Assembly: GCA_030435675.1 (NCBI GenBank)
Contig: CM059624.1
Span: forward strand, 14,780,769-14,844,768
Length of the DNA: 64,000 nt
DNA from: Steinernema hermaphroditum
Taxonomy: Eukaryota > Nematoda > Chromadorea > Rhabditida > Steinernematidae
Direction: 5' to 3'
Each line of letters opens with the position of its first letter. Position 1 is the first letter of the stretch. A program made the position numbers and the translations under genes. Below, piece after piece: positions 55,626 through 64,000 of this stretch. Below the pieces are notes generated by a model, which saw nothing but the letters and a program-made list of their open reading frames with translations, was not told the DNA's origin and ran no database searches.

Positions 55626-57337
55626 TACACGTGTGGATCAGAAAAAGGCCAACTTTTTGCTTTATCTTTAGTATAATGAACTTACATATGTGTTTTTATT
55701 TAAAACTTATATTCCGTGTCCTTGCGACTACCTTCAAGAAAATGTACATAAATGGCTTCCTAAATTTCGCCTGTTTCAACTGTTGAAAATAGAAAATTTG
55801 ACGCAAGGCTTCGTTTTGTGAGCATCCATTTGAAACTCCCTCGAAATTCGCGGTTCTTCTTGTCCTCACTTCTCGGCATGTTGTTGTGCCGAGCTTTGCC
55901 ATAAACTCATCACACCCTATAATCAGCCGGTCTTCCATGTCGTCTAGACAATAAAGGGCTACATATCAGGGCTATATACAATCTCGACTCTCGAGTGGTT
56001 TTTGGCCTCTCGACTATCGACTATCAACAAATGGGCGAGAATGACGAGACACTAGTAGCCTTGGTCCCAACACGAAAGCGCGGGAAATTTTCGCACCATA
56101 ACACTGTTTGGATGGTCTCCCTAGTTGAGACCGTTTACTTGCGCAGCCCCGCTACACTTCAGTGCACCAGTGAGTGAGTGTTTCCGTAAGACTAAGCTTT
56201 AAAACGTATCACGCAATTAATTTAATAGTAAGACACCACGGGGGACTGAACCACTGACCCCCAGCATGGCAGGTAAACGCACTGCCAATCAGCCAACCAG
56301 TGGCAGTTTTCTCTTGCCTCGCGGCTAGTATTATTTAACTTGTTCGGAGATATCCGTGCAGAATGACCTGAAGAAGAAATAAACACTAGAACCGTGGGTT
56401 TCATTTTCGCATGGACCGATAATCTTACGCCGAGCAGAGAAACTAAAATAAATAGAAAAAAAACACTCAGTACCTTTGTCCTCATGAAACTTTTCTCATT
56501 TCAGTTTGTTTTCCAAATGTTTCCGATGCGTCTACTCTTCAATTTCCGCCGTCTGAAATCGATCTGGCCAGACGACTAAATAGCGTAATTGAGTAATTTA
56601 AGCGATCTCCGCTAAGGGCATCTCGAAAACAAACACTCGCCGCTCTCGTCCTCGTTCCGCGAACTCATCGGTGTAGTCTCTTGTGCTTTGTTTGAAGATT
56701 ATTTTGTGTAGGTTACGCACTTTTGTTCTTCTGCGCTGACTTCATGATCGACCAAGTTTCGAAGCCGTTCATCAGAACGTTTCTGGAGGTCAGTTTTGTC
56801 TTAGTTAAGGAACTGAACTTATAGCCTGAACTGTAAACGTTTGACGTTCCCTTAGGGCCTTCCAATAAGTTTGATTTTTGTATGCCATCCTTACATACAT
56901 CAGTGCGTTTTCTGAAAAAAGTCGTGCTCTACTGTTCTATAACAATGCAAAGCAAATGCCCACAGCTGAATGTAATCTGTTTTGATAAGGACAAGGCGAT
57001 CTATGGAAAAAGCTGGTTACGATGGTTCAGACTGCTGGGTCTCGCCACGGGGTGATTGAAGACTTTCATATTGATCGACAATAAGAACGGATCATAGACC
57101 TGTATGGCTATGGCTGTTTGCGCAAGAGGGAGCGAACGATTTGACGCTTAAAAAGAAAAAAAAAACGTTAAAAGTGTGTGTTACAAAGGTTCAAGACCAA
57201 GGCTGTGCACAGTCTCGACTTTCGACTATTGACTTTTCTAGTTGCTAGTATCTAAATGCGGTGTTCTCGTCTCGACTCTCGACTCTCATATCGGGTAAGA
57301 AATTCCACCCGAGAGTCTCGCATCTCGACTCTCGCAC
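55626..57337. repeat. repeat-rich stretch
   Basis: Holds a tRNA-like SINE piece at 56235-56302 (minus), the 'ccagacg...aacgtaat' repeat at 56540-56700, and simple 'tcgactctcgactctc' tracts near 55980 and 57200-57330. No gene is supported. Confidence 0.45.
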
Positions 57338-57590
57338 ATCCCTGTTTGCATCTGGGTCGACAACTACGGAGAAAAGTGCCAGGAGTTCATAAGACGCCAG
57401 ATCGAATTCGGTAATTTGGAAGGCCCACATTCCCCACGTATCATTTAAGATCGTTTTACCCAAAATTCGCGGCCGTTCCTGCCAACTGGCCAGCACTAGG
57501 GTCAACTTCCGTTTGGAGGAAACCCCTGACAGAAAGTAAGTTAGAGATCACTATTCGTAAGAAAGGAGTAATAACGTTATTCTGTTGTTG
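57338..57590 (+). pseudogene. F-box-like family relic (copy K)
   Basis: Short matches to the family survive: CQEFIRRQIEFGNLE, then a deletion to the C-terminal block (FAAVPANWPAL, then SVWRKPLTESKLEITI). The core between is lost and the frame shifts. A diverged 3' tail (attcagctccttccat) follows. Confidence 0.65.
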
Positions 57591-58049
57591 ATTCGGGAGT
57601 ACCTGTACTGTGAAGTGTTGTTTGTTGTGTCATGTAGTTAATTCAGCTCCTTCCATGAAGCTACTTCATAAAAACTATTTCATATCCTTTGTGAAATTTT
57701 GAGCCGCTATCTATGCTCTTCTCGCAGACTACCGTTTACAGGCTGCACCTGAACATGTCTACATTCTGGATTCTGATGTTTGCGAGGGAGACACCTTCCC
57801 ATCAGCCAATGTTTTTGTATCTTATAACTCCGGTTTTGTATCCCTTTTCAATTATGCCTCAAGTCGCAGACGTTGTTTTTCTAGATTAATCGAAGAGTTC
57901 GAATCGCATAGAAGCTGTTATTGTTTAAATTATTCCTCCGAACAAATGACTCTCTGCCTATAGTTTATTTCTCGCGATTCGATACACGGAAATGTTTATT
58001 CCTTTAATGCATTGTTCGCTGAAACGGATCTTCAATGTTATGCTGTTTA

Positions 58050-58600
58050 CGGTATCAGAAACTTACCACTCCACTGCACAACTACAAAAGCCAGCGCAAG
58101 GCGCGTCACTGGCACTTGACCTTCTGGCATAACAATGTATTGAGTCACGGTAAGCCTTAGTTGTAGTCGCAGCAAATATAAGGTTTGTTAACAACATCTT
58201 GCCGCCGGCACGTTTGTCCATTGGTAATTCTCCTTCATTTTATGTGCACTAATGATATGAGGTGATGTCAAGTTTGTTGACGGTATCTTTTCGGATCCGC
58301 TGTTGTTGTGTCCTTCGATTGCAATGCTGCAATTGAAGTGCATTCAACCTCGATTCGCCTTGACAATAAAAGAGCTTGTAGAGCTGGTAACTTGTATTCC
58401 TCACTTTTTTGACGCTTCCGAAACTGGGTTTTTGTGTCTTTAGTATCTGCCGTTTGAAGGAACGTACTCGTTCCTCGGCCAAAGAAAAATCAACCTTTCT
58501 CTCTGGAGAAAGCCCTCTCAAATTTCTCGATGAGATCGCTGAACAGCCACTGGATACTGTAGTATTCTTCTGTGACGAGCGTCTTCGAACAATCAAGTTT
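58050..58600 (-). pseudogene. decayed ORF related to that at 53.3-53.8 kb (copy 2)
   Basis: The minus-strand reading keeps short blocks in the same order as the 53.5 kb relic, with stops between them. Both relics lie beyond an F-box-like member (J and K), which suggests a shared duplicated segment. Too decayed for family assignment. Confidence 0.3.
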
Positions 58601-60655
58601 ATGTGTCTTACTACTTGGCCTTACTTCCATGTTAATCTCTATATAATGAGGGACTGAACTGATGTCAAGAGTCCGCCTTCGATCGAGCTTTACGACAGTG
58701 AACGTTAACTCAAAAAATGCTTATGTATATACCTGACCATGCAAACACCCTTCGAAAGTTACGTTCTAACCCGTATGAGCAATATTGTGAAACGTGTCAC
58801 AAAACTTTTCTGACGGATATGGGCAGTCTTTGTTATGTTCCCAAGCTCATCTTCGCAGGACGCGAAATGGACAGAAGTAAAAGGGAATGTTTGGGAAGGG
58901 AGCCGAACGGCGGCTGGAAAAATGGCATACAAGACAATACCCAGTTCCCCTCCTTGGGAAGGTGCCTACATATACGTCATTTGAACCTGACTGCAGAAGG
59001 GGTGCTTACATGCTCAGCGTGCTCATGGGGCGGCCTTTTGCAGTTATCAGTCACTAATCTATGATTACCTCTGCCCCGATTTCCAGCTGGATCTGAGGCA
59101 AGAGAGACCAAGGCGGCAATAAAAGCTTATAAATCGGATTTTTCGGTCGTCGACCTTTGATGCAAACTTATCAGATTCGATTCATATAGTACCCATAGAA
59201 ATCATCCAGCACAAAGCTCTTTTGTAAGGCCGCCTATGCGGGTGGTCCTTTCCTAGTGGCTGTCCTTATAAAGACAGAATGTTTCTTTTTTTTGCCCATA
59301 AAACGTCTCTATGAAACAATGCCCCCATAAAAACATCATCATAGCATCGATTGAACTTGGGTCCCAATCCCCTCGTGTATAAAATGACCGCATCCTATAT
59401 ACGTCCTGCGCGTGCGTACGTCACTATTCTGCAAACCCGACGATTTCTATAATTATACGCACCTCGGGGAGCGCGCGATTCCCGGTTTGACCAACACTAC
59501 AATTTTTGTGACGCACGAGCTTGCGCGTGATAGTTTTGATTCTGGCAGTTAGGTCTTACATGTATATGACATCATGCAACTTATAGGTAGTACATATCTA
59601 CATATATTAGAAATGAATAACATCGAAAAGACCAAAAAGTTCCGGCCTCTGCCATAGCCGCACTGGAAGGTTCCCCCAATTCAACATTTCAAATTTTGTG
59701 ATTTCGTTGTTTAAATGTGGAGTTTTCAACAAAAAGCCGATGGTTGCTAAGTGACCATGAGCGTCTCCTTCTTTCAAACATTGAATGTTAAACTAGTCAC
59801 GGTGGAAAGTAGATGAACCATTTTTTCAGTTCGTTTCATTTGCACTTATGCTCTGATATTCGATTGCCGGTATATTTAGTGCGAACACTTAACTCTTCAT
59901 TTGGTGTTATGCTATATTGTGGCTATGGTCCAGATCGCAGGGGAAAGGCCGAAATCCCAGGCCATTCTTGAGGAGACGGTTGAAATCCCAAAGGAGGACG
60001 GTCGAGAGTGGCTGGGGGACGGTTGAAACGGCTTTATACCCATGCAAAAGCTCCTCTAGGATACTCTTAACATAAGTGGGGATACACAAACTGTGTGGCG
60101 AGATTGCCAAGTCGCTTAATGCAGCGGTTTTTGGGGTCCGGCCTCTGCAATCCTTCCTAGCTCATCGTCGAGGTACCGTTGTTAGAAAACGTAGTTTTGC
60201 CTCCTCTCACCAAGAATCAGCCAGCAATGCCTACACAGAAGTGTTTTCTTCACAAAGAGGTGAAAAAAAGATATTTTCCTAGCGGTCAACCTTCCGTTTC
60301 TTTCAAAATAGTGGTGCACTCTTCAGACAGTCTCGAAAATATCTTTTTTTTTGCACAGACAGTAGACGTTGAAGGGCAAGAAAGATATCTATTTGAGCGA
60401 TCGAAGATGATCGCCCCTGATCGTTCTAATCCGAAGATGAGATAAGGCTTTTTATTTATGTCGCTCGGTCGTCCAATCCCTCTGAAGTTCGATATGAATG
60501 AGTTGAGTGAAACGGTCGTTCTCGGCTCCCAGAAGGCCTGGAACCTTTGATACGAGACGATAAACTCCTAAGCACTCGAAGGTGAGACAATGAGGACTTC
60601 CTTAGTCCTCATCATTCAATTATGTGAGTTCTACATACGTCGATTCACTGCTCCT
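58601..60655. other. unassigned stretch with one two-copy repeat
   Basis: A 115-codon frame at 58717-59064 is cysteine-containing but has no recognisable motif or partner. Positions 59400-59590 match 62520-62690 ('actacaatttttgtgacgcacgag'). 60485-60560 holds the 'cagaaggcctggaac' repeat. Confidence 0.4.
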
Positions 60656-61080
60656 TCTTCAGACCATTACTCGACTTCTTGCAAGAGTCCCATCTGGACA
60701 CTAATTTGTGCTCTATATTACTTCAAGTTGGGCTCGGAGCAGAACGCGGCTATGGTAAAAAGGTCATCTTTTGTGTCATTGCCCTCCCGGGAATTCCCAA
60801 TGCATAAGGGTCCTCTATCTCTGCGCCCTTCTAAAGATCGCTTTCTGCTTTAGTGAAATCTAAAATTGGGATAGATTCCACAGAATCTTCTTGACTTCTG
60901 ATATCACATCGGTAATTTGTTTGTTTTTACTCGAGATGACATTTACTCATCGCAATTTCTTCCATTTTTCCATGATATTTATCCACTCGGCGACCAAGAA
61001 AAGGACAACTTCGGATGAGACGTTTCACCAAACTCTCAATTGGTCGCATCTTTGTTTGAACGTCCTGTCTGCAATTCATC
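60656..61080 (-). repeat. 420-base dispersed repeat, copy 3
   Basis: Closely matches 49125-49515 over its whole length; the small differences include loss of one stretch near the 'ggaattccc' block. Confidence 0.65.
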
Positions 61081-61574
61081 GCAGAAATTTTTTTCTAATC
61101 GGCTCATCACAGACATGGTAAATAGATAAATTATTGACGAGCAGGTTTAATGTTCAATAAACAGTAGGCTAGACAGATAAGTACATGACTCTTTCATCGC
61201 GTGTTATTGCAATACGCCCGTATACACATGCACTTCCTCATCAAGAAACCACACAAATGCGCGAAATGATTCCGTGTTTCGGTGACAGCAATGCGGGAAA
61301 CTCATAAGTTTTTGCCTTCCACAGGAAGGGTGCCTTTTGACCTCCTTTGTGGATCTGTGTACTAGTGCATTGTAATCGCTAAGAGAGAGTCTAACATAGT
61401 CGTGTGGTACTGGTCGCTGCCAGAAGTTCGTAGTGTCAAGTTCGAATCCTGGTGCATGGATTTTCTGAAGTGGTACATTCTCAGCGGCCAGGAACCGATG
61501 AAGTCCAAGATAAGTGAATATGTCGATGAAGTAAAGCGAAGTGGAAATGTGCATGTTTATGTTATAAACAGAAC

Positions 61575-61660
61575 GGTAAAGCCAACTCCTCCACTGGGAT
61601 TCGAACCTGACCCCTGAAACTGTTGATCAGGAGCACTACCCTTCTGCTATTGGCCCACCT
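61575..61660 (-). repeat. tRNA-like sequence with a good box B
   Basis: The minus strand has GGTTCGAATCCCAG (box B), TAGCAGAAGGGTAGTGC (box-A-like) and possible acceptor pairing GGCCAAT/GTTGGCT. The anticodon arm has a 9-base loop and extra bases follow the T arm, so it is probably a tRNA-derived SINE, not a tRNA gene. Confidence 0.4.
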
Positions 61661-64000
61661 CTAACCAAAATGGATTCAAAATAAGTGAGTGACTCCCTGG
61701 CTCACCCCCTGACCACTGCACCATATCTCGGCCCGATCGGCGTCAGGTAGAACGAACTTGCTAACTTGAACGCTAGAGCACTTTTTACTTATGAATCATT
61801 GAAAACTGACCCCCTTCGACCTTTCAGAATCCCCACTCTCCTGCTCATCTCGTCGCCATCGATTTTCCCATCATCATCTGCACTTAGAAATTCCTCGCTT
61901 TATTAAAAAATTATCGTGAGCGTTATTAATTTTCGTGTTTGCTTAAGCGTGCGCGGTCGCGAGCATTCCAAGTGCGTCGGCAACGATATTCGCTTCAGTA
62001 AGCGGAATGTGTTTGTTTTCAGATTCCACGACATCTTCAAAGAACAGAGAGACGGAAATACGACTGTCGTATGCATCTTTTCTATGTTTGTCATTTAAAT
62101 GCAATTATTTTGAATTTTGAATTGCTTTGATAACATTGGTAGGTCGACTGTACCGAGGCCTTATTCTTCATTTTTGTCCGGAAGCGGATATTTCGAAATC
62201 AGGAAGCACTGAAAACTCCCACATGTTGAATGAGAAAATCGGAATTGCAGATGGAAGTTTGTTTCTCATTTCCGATCTCCGATTCATTCTTGAGAATCTC
62301 CGCTCCTACTTTATCGTAAAACCCATAGAAGAACCTTTGTTTATGATATCGTTAGCAAATTTTAAGAACATGGATTAACCATATTCGAAGTTTACCAGTG
62401 GTACCCTTCTTTTTGAGATGGAGTCAAGGAGAGAACGATGAAGAAGAGTCAAAAGGGAGCGCTTTTTGCGTTTGATTTTTTTTGGATTGGTCCCCCCTTC
62501 GTTTCCAACAGGTGATCGTTCGACAAACGTCACCACTCTGCAAACTTGACGATTGCTATAATTATGCGTGCCAGCGCTAGCCCAACACTACAATTTTCTG
62601 TGACGCACGAGCTCGCGCGTGACAGTCGCTTAGGACATGTGTGTGGATGACCTTATGCAACAACTCACAGGTTGTACATGTCAATAACAGGAGTTTGTAG
62701 TAGTAAAGTAACATGCCGACCATAGGAAGTCATTTGTCCACAGGAAGTCCCTTTCGATTCTACTGTTTCAATGCACTTCGAAGTTGAACCAATGCGGTCG
62801 TGACAGTCTTCTTGGCAAGACGATGTATAATCTATCTAGTTAACTGATGAGGTCGTTTAAAAGCACATATCCAAGAAAGTGGGCATCTTCAGGCTAACTA
62901 TACATATGCCCCCAGATTTCGGTGTTCTTTGCTCTTAATGGGAAAACTCTCCCTTCCATGATCGAATTGCATATGCCCTGATGGAATTTCAGTGACGCGC
63001 GTCCCCATTCTTCCTTTTTAAGTGCATGGGAGTAGTAAGAGTGCAATTTTTTTGTAGAAAGGGCAGCATCTAGTTACACTACGGTAGTCGGTTTCCAATT
63101 TAACATAAAAAGCCGTTTTATAAGCGCTCCCTTTGACATATGGAGTCCACAGGTCTATACTAAGACAGCTTTACTACATTCTTCTTCCGTTACTTACTAT
63201 CATTTCGTCATGAATTCGGTCTCTCCAGACGTCCAAATAACGTAATTCAGTAATTGAAAGTGATCTATGCGACGTACAGCGGAAAAACAAACACTTTTCT
63301 CATTTTGCTTCTGTCCAAAATGGCCCCTCAGTTGTGGGATATACTTTCCCGAACCCTCGCTAGCCGGCATGTGATGGTGATGTCATCGTCTAACAGATCC
63401 TCCTTAAGTACGTGAGAAGGTCCCATGTAAAAACGTGTAACCTTGGGTTTTTCTATAATTGGACGGTGTCCATATCACGGGCATTCGATCTATGTGACTT
63501 TCAAATCAAAGATAATGCTCTTTGACGTCCCATGATACCCCTAAGAATATGTTCCGTTAGGTATAATAACTATAGACTTGAGCCTAAGACCCAATGGCTT
63601 CCCCCAGATCCATGTTCGATATCATTCCTTTAAAAGCTTCCGCCACACCCGCTCAACTGCCCTTTTTCATTTGGCCATCCCTTGTTTTTGTTATCTTACC
63701 ACCACGCTTCGTTAAACTAATTTACTCACAAAAGTGCGCGCTTCTTCACTCTTTCCGGTCGTCACGCGCCCTTTCTTTGCCTCCGGCTATGCAGCAGGCT
63801 AAATTTGTTGACCCCGACCGCTTCCGAAATGGATCCCTTTCTGCATATTGAGTCGTGACGCGAAAATAGGGTTTGCACGATCTGTTTATCTAGAATGTAA
63901 TGGAGTAATCGAATGGAGACACCAATAGCTCTGCGTGCGGCAAAGTTGGTCCTAACCGGACGAGCAAGGATGGGTAGTTCAAAAACCATATATCCTTAAG
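61661..64000. other. gene-free right end with repeats
   Basis: 62520-62690 is the second copy of the 59.4 kb repeat. 62800-62830 holds 'gtcttcttggcaagacg' of the 11.4 kb repeat, 63215-63300 the 'ccagacg...aacgtaat' repeat, and 63640-63760 a relative of 50250-50400. The open frames (for example 62127-62378) show no motif or splice partner. Confidence 0.4.

Noticed and set aside
60085..60140. Another tRNA-like start (tggcgagattgcc)
   Set aside because: No box B at a usable distance and no cloverleaf.
1..64000. CRISPR arrays, operons with ribosome-binding sites, prophage or bacterial features
   Set aside because: Introns, codon use and gene families show animal nuclear DNA; no regularly spaced repeats were seen.

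Overview
This is nuclear DNA of a nematode. Compact introns (many 41-50 bases, GT...TTTCAG), a DM-domain gene, coronin, an EHD ATPase, an SH2-kinase of the Fer type that nematodes expand, and cysteine-rich modules like the nematode ET module all point to Rhabditida. From memory, the multicopy F-box-like family resembles one that is large in Steinernema, but that placement is inference. All gene models below were spliced by hand; every coding model stays in frame across its exons unless a break is stated.

Layout. Positions 1-36 kb are gene-rich. In order: a minus-strand gene running off the left edge; a DM-domain factor (2.9-5.3 kb); a broken partial copy of the SH2-kinase (7.4-7.9 kb); a minus-strand acidic protein with three SUMO-interaction-like repeats; an EHD-type ATPase without its EH domain (8.9-10.7 kb); F-box-like genes (12.1-14.5 kb); coronin (16.3-19.9 kb); a saposin-like secreted protein; a RING-like gene; two tandem 10-exon genes for roughly 815-residue secreted cysteine-rich proteins (22.9-29.0 kb); the parental SH2-kinase (29.3-31.3 kb); then further F-box-like genes and one small secreted protein.

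From about 37.5 kb to the end the window is poor in genes and rich in repeats: foldback/MITE elements with recognisable terminal inverted repeats, tRNA-like SINE pieces, a LINE tail, and several unnamed 2-4 copy repeats. Only two intact genes (F-box-like copies at 46.7 and 52.0 kb) can be supported there.

The main theme is a lineage-specific F-box-like family with at least eleven members or relics on both strands. Five close copies are intact and four are decayed; two further members are divergent. Six copies share a promoter made of an inverted ATGCA-n4-TGCAT element placed a fixed distance upstream of a CATATAA box, plus a shared 3' tail, so duplication moved whole transcription units. The two divergent members lack this promoter and instead have a splice acceptor just before the ATG, as trans-spliced genes do. 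The tandem cysteine-rich pair, the kinase gene with its pseudogene, and a fragment of exon 3 re-inserted between the pair show the same ongoing duplication and decay.
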